From Candidatus Sulfopaludibacter sp. SbA3 (GTDB lineage: Bacteria > Acidobacteriota > Terriglobia > Bryobacterales > Bryobacteraceae): 5,892 bases of DNA. The translations under genes and the position numbers were made by a program. Shown one piece after another: positions 1-5,892 of the stretch. The stretch is from positions 1-5,892 of the forward strand of contig CAMDKT010000401.1 in NCBI GenBank assembly GCA_945900935.1. Direction: 5' to 3'. Each line of letters begins with the position of its first letter. The stretch's first letter is position 1. Under the pieces are notes generated by a model that did not search any database, had not been told where the DNA came from, and saw nothing but the letters and a program-made list of their open reading frames with translations.

Positions 1-434
1 ATTTTGGCGTTGGGAAGCGCCCGGCGTACTTCGCGAACCGTTTCCGCCCAGTGGCGCGAACCGCCGTCGGGCAGTTCATCGCGATTTACGCTGGTGATCA
101 CGACATATCGCAGATTCATTTCCGCCGCCATTTCGGCGACGTGAAGAGGTTCAGCGGCATCTAGGGAGAACTCCTGTTTAGCAGGCGAGCCTTTGGGGAC
201 GGAGCAGAATCCGCAACCGCGCGTGCAGAGGTTGCCGAGGATCATGAACGTGGCTGCACCGCGATGAAAGCACTCGTGCATATTGGGGCAGCGGGCGGAC
301 TCGCAAACGGTGTGCAAATTCCTCTTGCGCAGGCCCCGTTTCAGTTCTTGGACGGCTTCAAAATGGGTGTCCGCCTTGCGGAGCCATTCGGGCAATCGCG
401 GACGGGCCAAGTCAATCTGAACAAAATCGCTCAC
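1..434 (-). CDS. lipA: Lipoyl synthase LipA, N-terminal 144 residues (runs off left edge)
   Basis: Radical SAM enzyme that inserts two sulfur atoms into protein-bound octanoyl groups to make the lipoyl cofactor of 2-oxoacid dehydrogenases and the glycine cleavage system; cytoplasmic. Visible signatures: the LipA-type N-terminus PRLPEWLRK (residues 12-20); the auxiliary cluster motif CX4CX5C (C44, C49, C55, in VCESARCPNMHEC); ATFMILGNLC followed by the radical SAM motif CX3CX2C (C70, C74, C77); and VITSVNRDELPDGG (112-125). Both [4Fe-4S] ligand sets are intact. The family is usually around 300 residues, so about half is present; the rest lies beyond position 1. The start is GTG at 434-432: no start codon lies just upstream in this frame and PRLPEWLR fits soon after it. 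The start is one base past the stop of the SPOR gene, with only a weak ribosome site, which suggests translational coupling. Identity is very secure. Confidence 0.97.
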   Translation of the reverse strand, partial: MSDFVQIDLARPRLPEWLRKADTHFEAVQELKRGLRKRNLHTVCESARCPNMHECFHRGAATFMILGNLCTRGCGFCSVPKGSPAKQEFSLDAAEPLHVAEMAAEMNLRYVVITSVNRDELPDGGSRHWAETVREVRRALPNAK

Positions 435-435
435 C

Positions 436-1119
436 CTAGAATTTTCGCAGGATTGCGCCGTCGACGCCGATTTTCTTCAGGCGTAGTTTCGCATCGGCGA
501 TGGCCGCGCTGTCCTTAAGGGGACCGATGATCACGCGGAACAAGCTGGGGGACGAACTGGGGGTGATCAGCGCGGGGAAGCCTTGCTTTCGATAGGCCTC
601 GGCCATGCCCGCGGCGCCGGGGCGATCAATCGCGGCCACTTGCAGATATTGACCGGGGCCGGGCGTGGCCTGGAACATCCCGCCGGCCGCTTCAACGGGA
701 ACGGAGGGGGCGGGGTCCTTCTTCTTTGCCTCTTCTTTCTTCGTTTCGGGCTGCTTTTTGGGGTCTTCTTTTTTGTTGGCTTCGTCCTTCTTTTCGGGGT
801 CCTTGCGGGCGGGTTCCGTTTTCGTTGGTTCCACGGTTAGGGGTTGAACAGGGGACGGCTTTTCCGTCACCGCCGGGCTGGGCTTGGAAGACACTACTCC
901 CGACGTTGGATCGACAGTAACGGGAGGCAGTTTTCCCGCCACGGCAACCTGCTGACTGGCCACCGCCCTGCGCAGTTTTTCGTCGGTCGGATTATTGCGG
1001 CCCACGACATAACCCATCGTGAAAAATACACCGAGTAGAACCACCAGGATGAAGAGGACGCTCAACAACTGTTTGTTGCCGAGCACCAATTCCATTTCGC
1101 CGTCTTCGTTACGAGGCAT
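436..1119 (-). CDS. Membrane-anchored SPOR-domain protein
   Basis: A 227-residue protein with the classic layout of bitopic SPOR proteins. It has a short N-terminus (1-17), one transmembrane segment (about 18-40, LLSVLFILVVLLGVFF...), a low-complexity linker rich in Pro, Lys and Glu (about 70-145), and a C-terminal SPOR domain (about 157-227). The SPOR domain shows YLQVAA (158-163) for the first strand and FRVIIGP (194-200) for the later strand. SPOR domains bind denuded septal peptidoglycan, so a role in cell division or envelope maintenance is the family expectation; the specific partner is unknown. The chosen ATG has a good AGGAAGG ribosome site eight bases upstream; a second ATG at codon 9 lacks one. 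It sits between the NfeD-like gene (59-base gap) and lipA (one base). No functional link to lipoate synthesis is evident. It is not FtsN by any motif I can point to. Confidence 0.9.
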   Translation of the reverse strand: MPRNEDGEMELVLGNKQLLSVLFILVVLLGVFFTMGYVVGRNNPTDEKLRRAVASQQVAVAGKLPPVTVDPTSGVVSSKPSPAVTEKPSPVQPLTVEPTKTEPARKDPEKKDEANKKEDPKKQPETKKEEAKKKDPAPSVPVEAAGGMFQATPGPGQYLQVAAIDRPGAAGMAEAYRKQGFPALITPSSSPSLFRVIIGPLKDSAAIADAKLRLKKIGVDGAILRKF

Positions 1120-1127
1120 AACCGTTA

Positions 1128-1134
1128 CCTTCCT
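1128..1134 (-). promoter_or_regulatory. Ribosome binding site of the SPOR gene
   Basis: On the minus strand AGGAAGG sits eight bases upstream of the ATG at 1119. This supports the 227-residue start over the internal ATG eight codons later. Confidence 0.75.
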
Positions 1135-1149
1135 CTCGCTCTTCCTGAG

Positions 1150-1177
1150 AATATACTTTCCGCGGCTACAAAAACAA
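1150..1177 (-). promoter_or_regulatory. Possible sigma70-type promoter before the SPOR gene
   Basis: On the minus strand TTGTTT (1177-1172) and TATATT (1155-1150) are separated by 16 bases, in an AT-rich island between the NfeD-like stop and the SPOR ribosome site. The -10 box matches consensus at five of six positions, the -35 box at three of six. It would allow SPOR and lipA transcription independent of the upstream gene. The match is modest. Confidence 0.3.
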
Positions 1178-1178
1178 C

Positions 1179-1580
1179 TTATTGCAATAATGTTTTGTTA
1201 GCGACGGCGCGGGCGGCGATTCGAAGGAGTAGGAAAGCGCCCATCGGAGCCGATGCGGCCAGCGTCGCCGCGGGCCATTGAATCGCTGCCGGCAGCAGCA
1301 GGCGGCAGAGCCAGGGAACGCTGAGCAGGATGGGCAGGCCGGTCCATTCGGGGAGCAGGCCATAGCCGGCAGCGGCCACGAAGAGTACGGCCATGGCCAA
1401 GGCCGCCGAGGCGATGGGATTCGAGTTCAACAGGGCCAGCCGATGGACGCCGCACAGCAGAAACACGCCGCCCGTCACGCCTGGGACGACCCAGCCGGGC
1501 AGGCAAAACTCCGCGCAGATCAACAGGCTTCCAAGCGCGGCCAGAAGCAGCGCACCATTCGGATCCAGGAGTAACAGCAT
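1179..1580 (-). CDS. Small membrane protein resembling the NfeD membrane domain
   Basis: A 133-residue, very hydrophobic protein with about four or five membrane segments (roughly 9-27, 31-51, 56-76, 82-100, 107-124). The start LLDPNGALLLAALGSLL followed by AEFCLPGWVVPGVTGG (23-38) resembles the conserved DPN..., E...PG...PG..GG pattern of the NfeD (stomatin operon partner / ClpP-class) membrane region. The end, LLLRIAARAVANK (117-129), resembles the basic segment that closes that region. Neither the ClpP-like protease domain nor the C-terminal OB-fold of full NfeD proteins is present. The ATG is the first start after an in-frame stop (1595-1593), so the 5' end is well bounded; its GAAAGG ribosome site is only three bases away and is weak. 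It is the first gene of a leftward group with the SPOR gene and lipA. Family assignment is from recalled pattern similarity, and function is unknown. Confidence 0.68.
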   Translation of the reverse strand: MLLLLDPNGALLLAALGSLLICAEFCLPGWVVPGVTGGVFLLCGVHRLALLNSNPIASAALAMAVLFVAAAGYGLLPEWTGLPILLSVPWLCRLLLPAAIQWPAATLAASAPMGAFLLLRIAARAVANKTLLQ

Positions 1581-1620
1581 CAGCCTTTCAGTCTAGCGGG
1601 TTAGAGTCCCGATTAGCAGT

Positions 1621-1675
1621 AGGCAGTGTCAGGCACCAGAAATAGGTGCCCAGAAATAGGTGCCTGACACTGCCT
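1621..1675. repeat. Perfect 17-bp inverted repeat with 21-base spacer
   Basis: The left arm AGGCAGTGTCAGGCACC (1621-1637) is the exact reverse complement of GGTGCCTGACACTGCCT (1659-1675). The spacer holds another GGTGCC (1645-1650) that can pair with GGCACC (1632-1637) across a 7-base loop, so two competing hairpins are possible. Within the element CCAGAAATAGGTG is repeated with a 14-base period (1636-1648 and 1650-1662). No T-run follows on either strand and the flanking genes diverge, so it is not a typical terminator. The architecture resembles REP/BIME-like or small non-autonomous mobile repeats, but copy number elsewhere cannot be seen here. Confidence 0.85.
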
Positions 1676-1690
1676 GACACTGGGTGACAC
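1661..1690. repeat. Three tandem 10-base units, the third degenerate
   Basis: TGCCTGACAC occurs at 1661-1670 and 1671-1680, followed by TGGGTGACAC (1681-1690), which differs at two positions. The same unit occurs inverted once in the left arm of the hairpin (1626-1635). The left arm can therefore pair fully with the first unit or over 10 bases with the second. This looks like local duplication at the edge of the inverted repeat. Confidence 0.8.
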
Positions 1691-1729
1691 GGATTAGGGA
1701 GGAGGCTGAGGCGGTAAATTTTCCGGTGC

Positions 1730-1747
1730 TCCATCATTAATGATGGA
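1730..1747. promoter_or_regulatory. Perfect 18-bp palindrome, candidate operator
   Basis: TCCATCATTAATGATGGA is identical to its reverse complement. It lies 53 bases before the start of the large exported-protein gene and about 150 bases before the divergent NfeD-like gene. Such a spacer-free palindrome in a divergent intergenic region fits a site for a dimeric regulator. GATAAT (1746-1751), overlapping its right end, could serve as a -10 box for the rightward gene, but no clear -35 box is seen at proper distance. The regulator is unknown. Confidence 0.45.
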
Positions 1748-1780
1748 TAATCCGGCCAAGGTTCGCGTTACAACAGTAGT

Positions 1781-1785
1781 AGGAG
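1781..1785 (+). promoter_or_regulatory. Ribosome binding site of the large exported-protein gene
   Basis: AGGAG lies 15 bases before the ATG at 1801. This is longer than the usual five to nine, but the stop codons at 1777-1788 exclude an earlier in-frame start, and no alternative start lies closer to it in this frame. Confidence 0.5.
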
Positions 1786-1800
1786 TAAATCGTCGAATCC

Positions 1801-1857
1801 ATGCGTCACCTATACGTTGTGCTCGCCTTTGTCTGTAGCTGCTCCGCCGGGTACGCC
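1801..1857 (+). other. Predicted Sec signal peptide of the large exported protein
   Basis: The first 19 codons encode a positively charged start (MRH), a hydrophobic core (LYVVLAFV) and a polar end with small residues at -3 and -1 (GYA), followed by QEF. This fits signal peptidase I cleavage after A19. Two cysteines (12 and 14) fall inside the segment, but neither is preceded by a proper lipobox, so a lipoprotein is less likely. Confidence 0.8.
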
Positions 1858-4800
1858 CAGGAGTTTGCGTTTCCGCTGACTGCCCGATTGCAATCCGCGA
1901 TTCCGGCGAGCGGCATCCCTGCCGATGCGTATTACCTGCCTGGAAGCGCCGAGGTTTCGTGTTTTGAGTCGACGCCGTCAGGCACGCGCTACGTTTGCCT
2001 GTCCGATAGCGGCACGATATTGGAGTGGACGGCGGACAATCGCATCCGAAAGTTCGCGGACGGATTTTTGGGACCGCTGCATGCGAAGGCGGCTCCGGAC
2101 GGGACGCTTTACGTTTTAGACCTTGGCCGCGGAACACTTTCGAAGGTAGCCCCTAATGGGACAGTAACGCGGATAATGGGCGCGGGATCGGATCGGGTGA
2201 TTCGGGCGCAAATGGATCCGGCAACCTTTGATTTGCCGCTGTTCACGATGTCGCGCGACAGCTATCGCAATTCGCCGCAATTGGCGATTGATCCGGCCGG
2301 TAATCCGTACCTGGGATTCCTGCGCGAGGAGATCATCAAGGAAAATGGCGTGGACGTCACGAACCGATACCTGTACATTTTCCGGCTGGAGAATCAGGCG
2401 ACGGCGATGGTGTTGCACTGGAACGGATCCAGTGTGCTGCGCGGAGGGAATTTCGGCTTCGATGCGCTGTCTGTCGATAAGGATCGGAATATTTTCTTCG
2501 CGATGACTGGTGATAAAGCGAACGGCGACCCCGCACCCGGCCAATTGCATCAACTAACCCCATCGCTCCAATACGCCGCTCGCGTCGATGGGCGTTACAC
2601 GATTCTGAACAGCAACCCTGTGACGTCCATTGTGCAAACCGACGACGGGAACATATTTCTCTATTCGTCTGTATCGACGAACATGTTCCGGCTGGCATTT
2701 GCCGAACAGCGTGTCGACCTGGATCTGTTTGCCACGCTCAGGGGCCGGATTGCGCGCCAGGGAGGTCAGTTGATCGGCCTGGATCTGAACGAAAAACGAA
2801 TCCTGCGCTACGTCCCCGATCCGGCGCGGATCTTCGTTCCGCGGGAAGTGTCGCGATTTCTGCGCTTTATCCCGATCACGGGGAACATTGCATTTCGGGC
2901 CGCGTTTGACAATCCCGTCAGCGTGAGCACGGATAACCAGGGGCAGGTTTATGTCGTGGAAGGCGGAGAGGGCGCAGTCTACCGGATCGCATCCAACGGC
3001 GCGATGCAGCGGATCGCGCGGAGTAATTTCAATCCGGACAGTCCTCCTCCGGCGCGTTTGACGAGCGAGAACGTACCCATCGACACACTTCCCTACCCGA
3101 TCGTCGCGGTAGTGAACGACGCCGATGGGCGGCTGTACATGCTCGACCGAAACTGCAATTTCTATATTCAAACGAGCGCGACAATCGCGCGCCGTGCCAA
3201 CGAATTTCCGGCCGCCGGGAGCTGCGCCGACGCCGCATTGGTGGCCGATCAGGTAAAACGGATACACATCGTGTTCAAGAATTTTGGGGAAGTACAGACG
3301 GGCACAGGCGATCCGCTGAACGGATCCTGGAACTTCGCGAGAACCTATTCCGGCAGCGCCATACTCTCGGCGTCGATGCTGCCGACGGGAGACCTGCTGC
3401 TGCTGGGCACCGGGAACGCGATGCGGCGGTTGAACGCGACGACACAAGCGGTGACAACGGTTCGATTTGACGACACGCTTCGGACCAACGTCAACCTTCG
3501 GCTAAGTTCCTTGGCCGTCGATTTTACCGGCCGTATTCTGGCGGTCTCCTGCTGCAGCACGGGCAGCACCAGCGAGTCGGGTCGGCGGTTCCTGTTCAAC
3601 TTCCTGTTGGGGAGCAATAACGTACTTACCGGACAAGCGAGACCGGTGACGTTTTTCGATGGAACAACGCAAGCTCCGGAGAGCCTGTTTGCCCATCCGC
3701 GCGGAGTGCTGATCAAAACGAATCTGAACCGCCTCTATTACTTTGAAGACCCGCAGTTCCGGAGCCAAAGCGCGGTCTCCCTACCGAACCGCCAAACGTG
3801 GACATACACGCCCAATGCCGGAGTCCAGGAGTTGGCGATTCCAGCGGGTCCCGGTTTCGGCCCGACGGCATTCCGGACACGGGTAACATGCGACCGAGGT
3901 TTCGAAAAATTCGTGCGGCTGGGGCCGTCAGCGGCGGTGGCGCCCACGCAGTTGCGTTTAGCCCTGGACACACTGGCGGCTCCGTCCCGGGCGGCGTCCT
4001 GCAGGATCGAATTGTCGGCGGTCGACAGCACACGGCTATTGGCGAATACAACTGTCGATATGATACCCGACGCCGCAAAAATGGCCCAGATACCGTCAAT
4101 CTCGGTACTCGAGCAACTGACGCCATTCAACGTCGATCCGGCGCAGACGACGGTGACAAAGACCATCCGTATGTTTAACAACGCGCCCGAGAACGTTGAA
4201 ATTCGTCTGGACGCCGCGCTGCCCGAAGGCATCGCATACACTCCGAATACGCTGACGCTGGAACCTAAGCAATCCGGCGACTTCCTATTCACGATCACGC
4301 CGAAGCAGTTGTTCCGTCAGCATTACCAACTCCCGATACGAGCCAGTTGCGCAGGCTGCGCGCAGCCGGTAAACATGGAACTGAGTTTCCAGCTAACGGG
4401 CCGAACAACGTCGATCGACATCACCGCCGAAGCGGTGCTACTTGAGATTGCGGCGCTCAACGCCCGCGGAGTCAGCCGGTTGCCGGCGACTTCGATCGTA
4501 CTTTCGGGCCTGGACGAAGCCGACGTTTTGATAAAGCCGGATTTCGGTGCCGCGCCAGCGTGGTTCAGCATGGTGAAGTCGGCGGAAACCCGGACCGAGG
4601 ACGGAAAACTCGTCTTGGGATATGACGTCATTTTGAACCGGACCGCGATCCCGGCGCGGCAAACGAGTAACATCGTCAGCTTCGAAACGCAGACGCGGCA
4701 AGGGGTGGCGCGCCGTTTCCTCACCGTGTTCTATTTTCCGGAAGGCAGTACGGCGCAGCGTTTATTTGAAAGCGGCGCGGCCGGATCGACGATCAACATG

Positions 4801-5892
4801 GGGATCGCCCGCGCGGCCACTGTGAGTATACCGGTCTATAGCCGGTCGGCCGCGCCATCGGTTTACAGCACCTATACGCTGGGCGGCGACACGGGCACGG
4901 TGGCAGTGCCGTCGGCGCAGGGCGTCGTGGCCCTCGGCGTTAACGAAATTCAGTTGGACATTACACGCACGGGCACCTCGCCGGATCGCTCGGAAGCCAA
5001 GGATATTGTGATTCTGTTCGCCAATGGCGAGCGGCTCATCTACAACCTGAATGTCATCACATCCGCGCAGCAGCCGGTGACTCAGTCGAAAGGGGGCGAC
5101 CGGGGAGGCGAGCGCGCCATCGGGTCGTGCGCCAGCGCGCGGCTGCTGCTCACTCCCAAAGAACCGGGGTTGCCCTTTACCGTCGTTCGCAACGTAGGAC
5201 TGCGGTTCAAATTGGAGTTGAAGGACGAGTGCAATCAGGCGGTGAACGCCGCCGATAAGGCGCAGGTCAAGTTCATAACGGAACCCGCCAACGGCACTGT
5301 TTCGGTGACGTCGACCGGCAACGGAATGTGGGAAGTCTTCTGGAAACCGGAGCGCAGCGGCGAAGGCGCATCTGTGAAAGTTGTGGCTGTTCGCGGCGTC
5401 TCTGAACGGGAGATTTATGTCGGCATGCTGACGCTCAATGGGCGGGTTTCCGATTCGGTTGTGCCGGGTCTGCGGTCCTTCAGCATTGTGGACGCGGTGA
5501 GTTTTCAACCCAAAACGATAACCGCGCCCGGGGCGTTTATTACTATCTACGGCGAGAACCTCGCCCTGGAACCCCGCCTTGGATTCGACAAGCCCGGCGA
5601 GTTTCCGCTGGAACTGGGCGGCGTGCAAGTGTTATTCAATGGGCGCCCAGCGCCGCTGCTTTACACGTCTCCCAACCAGGTGAATCTGCAAGTGCCCTAT
5701 GATCTTCAGAACAGCGAGTACCGGATGACGATACGGCGTGGAGATCTGGTTTCGGCCCCGGCGGCTCTTGGTGTTGGCAGCGCTTCTCCGGCCATCGCCA
5801 CGTTGAGCGGAACCGGTTCCGGTGCCGGCCAAGTGTTCCGGATAGCCCCGGATGGCAGCGCGGCGTTCGCTACGCCCGAAAATGCCGCTCTC
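1801..5892 (+). CDS. Large exported multidomain protein with propeller-like and Ig-like regions and Solibacter C-terminal domain (3' end outside window)
   Basis: An uninterrupted frame of 1364 codons with no stop before the window ends. The start is ATG at 1801, the first start after in-frame stops at 1777-1788; AGGAG lies 15 bases upstream, which is long spacing. Residues 1-19 form a Sec signal peptide (hydrophobic 4-11, GYA before the likely cut, then QEF). Residues about 60-650 carry repeated short units of the NHL/propeller type, such as AAPDGTLYVLD, LAIDPAGNPYLG, STDNQGQVYVVEGGEGAVYRI, NDADGRLYMLD, LPTGDLLLLG and LAVDFTGRILAV. Residues about 660-1210 look like several Ig-like or BACON-like beta-sandwiches. 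From about 1229 the protein matches the TIGR03437 Solibacter C-terminal domain. Cysteines occur in close pairs (54/66, 452/475, 697/734, 850/853, 1110/1144), consistent with disulfides in an exported protein. No catalytic motif is seen. A role in binding or surface structure is a guess; the specific function is unknown. Confidence 0.93.
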   Translation, partial: MRHLYVVLAFVCSCSAGYAQEFAFPLTARLQSAIPASGIPADAYYLPGSAEVSCFESTPSGTRYVCLSDSGTILEWTADNRIRKFADGFLGPLHAKAAPDGTLYVLDLGRGTLSKVAPNGTVTRIMGAGSDRVIRAQMDPATFDLPLFTMSRDSYRNSPQLAIDPAGNPYLGFLREEIIKENGVDVTNRYLYIFRLENQATAMVLHWNGSSVLRGGNFGFDALSVDKDRNIFFAMTGDKANGDPAPGQLHQLTPSLQYAARVDGRYTILNSNPVTSIVQTDDGNIFLYSSVSTNMFRLAFAEQRVDLDLFATLRGRIARQGGQLIGLDLNEKRILRYVPDPARIFVPREVSRFLRFIPITGNIAFRAAFDNPVSVSTDNQGQVYVVEGGEGAVYRIASNGAMQRIARSNFNPDSPPPARLTSENVPIDTLPYPIVAVVNDADGRLYMLDRNCNFYIQTSATIARRANEFPAAGSCADAALVADQVKRIHIVFKNFGEVQTGTGDPLNGSWNFARTYSGSAILSASMLPTGDLLLLGTGNAMRRLNATTQAVTTVRFDDTLRTNVNLRLSSLAVDFTGRILAVSCCSTGSTSESGRRFLFNFLLGSNNVLTGQARPVTFFDGTTQAPESLFAHPRGVLIKTNLNRLYYFEDPQFRSQSAVSLPNRQTWTYTPNAGVQELAIPAGPGFGPTAFRTRVTCDRGFEKFVRLGPSAAVAPTQLRLALDTLAAPSRAASCRIELSAVDSTRLLANTTVDMIPDAAKMAQIPSISVLEQLTPFNVDPAQTTVTKTIRMFNNAPENVEIRLDAALPEGIAYTPNTLTLEPKQSGDFLFTITPKQLFRQHYQLPIRASCAGCAQPVNMELSFQLTGRTTSIDITAEAVLLEIAALNARGVSRLPATSIVLSGLDEADVLIKPDFGAAPAWFSMVKSAETRTEDGKLVLGYDVILNRTAIPARQTSNIVSFETQTRQGVARRFLTVFYFPEGSTAQRLFESGAAGSTINMGIARAATVSIPVYSRSAAPSVYSTYTLGGDTGTVAVPSAQGVVALGVNEIQLDITRTGTSPDRSEAKDIVILFANGERLIYNLNVITSAQQPVTQSKGGDRGGERAIGSCASARLLLTPKEPGLPFTVVRNVGLRFKLELKDECNQAVNAADKAQVKFITEPANGTVSVTSTGNGMWEVFWKPERSGEGASVKVVAVRGVSEREIYVGMLTLNGRVSDSVVPGLRSFSIVDAVSFQPKTITAPGAFITIYGENLALEPRLGFDKPGEFPLELGGVQVLFNGRPAPLLYTSPNQVNLQVPYDLQNSEYRMTIRRGDLVSAPAALGVGSASPAIATLSGTGSGAGQVFRIAPDGSAAFATPENAAL
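5485..5892 (+). other. TIGR03437-type Solibacter C-terminal domain (cut by window end)
   Basis: Residues about 1229-1364 show the hallmark order of this family: SIVDAVSFQP (1228-1237), APGAFITIYGENL (1242-1254), FPLELGGVQVLFNGRPAPLL (1268-1287), YTSPNQVNLQVPY (1288-1300), a short strand pair, then SPAIATL and a NAAL-like run at the window end. The family is common at the C-terminus of large exported proteins in Solibacter relatives, and its function is not known. From memory the domain is about 200 residues, so the protein probably ends some tens of codons past the window. Confidence 0.88.

Noticed and set aside
583..840. A Phe/Leu-rich plus-strand frame resembling a membrane protein
   Set aside because: It is the complement of the Lys/Glu codons of the SPOR linker; pyrimidine-rich DNA reads as Phe and Leu and mimics a membrane segment.
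1621..1675. A rho-independent terminator
   Set aside because: The stem is strong, but no T-run follows on either strand and no gene converges on this point; both neighbours transcribe away from it.
1621..1690. A mini CRISPR array
   Set aside because: The repeats are 10-17 bases with no regular spacers of about 30 bases, and no cas genes are present.
1825..1845. A lipoprotein signal with the lipid-attachment Cys at codon 12 or 14
   Set aside because: Residues before these cysteines (AFV and VCS) do not form a standard lipobox, while GYA before Q20 fits ordinary signal peptidase I cleavage.
1694..2137. A 147-codon minus-strand frame across the intergenic region and the start of the large gene
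   Set aside because: The product is low in hydrophobic residues and rich in Arg, Pro, Ser and Thr, has no domain, and overlaps the signal-peptide region of a well supported gene.
2554..3447. A 297-codon open frame on the minus strand
   Set aside because: It lies wholly antisense to the large exported-protein gene, is rich in Arg, His and Pro with no recognisable domain, and reflects the GC-rich codon pattern of the real gene.
4762..5628. A 288-codon open frame on the minus strand
   Set aside because: It is antisense to the Ig-like and TIGR03437 part of the large gene, whose sense frame has clear family motifs; the antisense product shows none.

Overview
The window looks like a chromosomal piece of an Acidobacteriota genome, probably of the Solibacter/Bryobacter group. 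The main reason is the C-terminal part of the long rightward gene. From about residue 1229 it matches, by recall of the family, the TIGR03437 'Solibacter uncharacterized C-terminal domain', which is abundant in those genomes. The small SPOR protein and the short NfeD-like protein are also of types I associate with Acidobacteriota. No database search was possible, so the lineage is an inference.

Layout, left half (1-1580, minus strand): three genes read leftward. First is a small multi-spanning membrane protein resembling the membrane domain of NfeD (1580-1179). Next is a membrane-anchored SPOR-domain protein (1119-436). Last is lipoyl synthase LipA, starting with GTG at 434, one base after the SPOR stop codon, and running off the left edge after 144 codons. 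The SPOR-lipA junction suggests translational coupling. An AT-rich 60-base gap between the first two genes may hold an internal promoter.

Intergenic region (1581-1800): this lies between divergent genes and is the most structured non-coding part. It holds a perfect 17-bp inverted repeat (1621-1637 / 1659-1675), an overlapping 14-base direct repeat inside it, and a 10-base unit repeated two and a half times (1661-1690). A separate perfect 18-bp palindrome (1730-1747) is a candidate operator for the rightward gene.

Right half (1801-5892, plus strand): one continuous open frame of 1364 codons that leaves the window without a stop. It encodes a large exported protein: signal peptide, a long propeller-like region of short beta-rich repeats, several Ig-like beta-sandwich segments, and the Solibacter C-terminal domain. 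No catalytic motif is visible. A structural or binding role at the cell surface is plausible but unproven.

The leftward genes are ordinary housekeeping and envelope functions (lipoate synthesis, peptidoglycan binding, membrane). I do not see a defence system, CRISPR array, tRNA, rRNA or transposase gene. The items most worth a second look are the intergenic repeat cluster, the palindrome and the architecture of the large exported protein.
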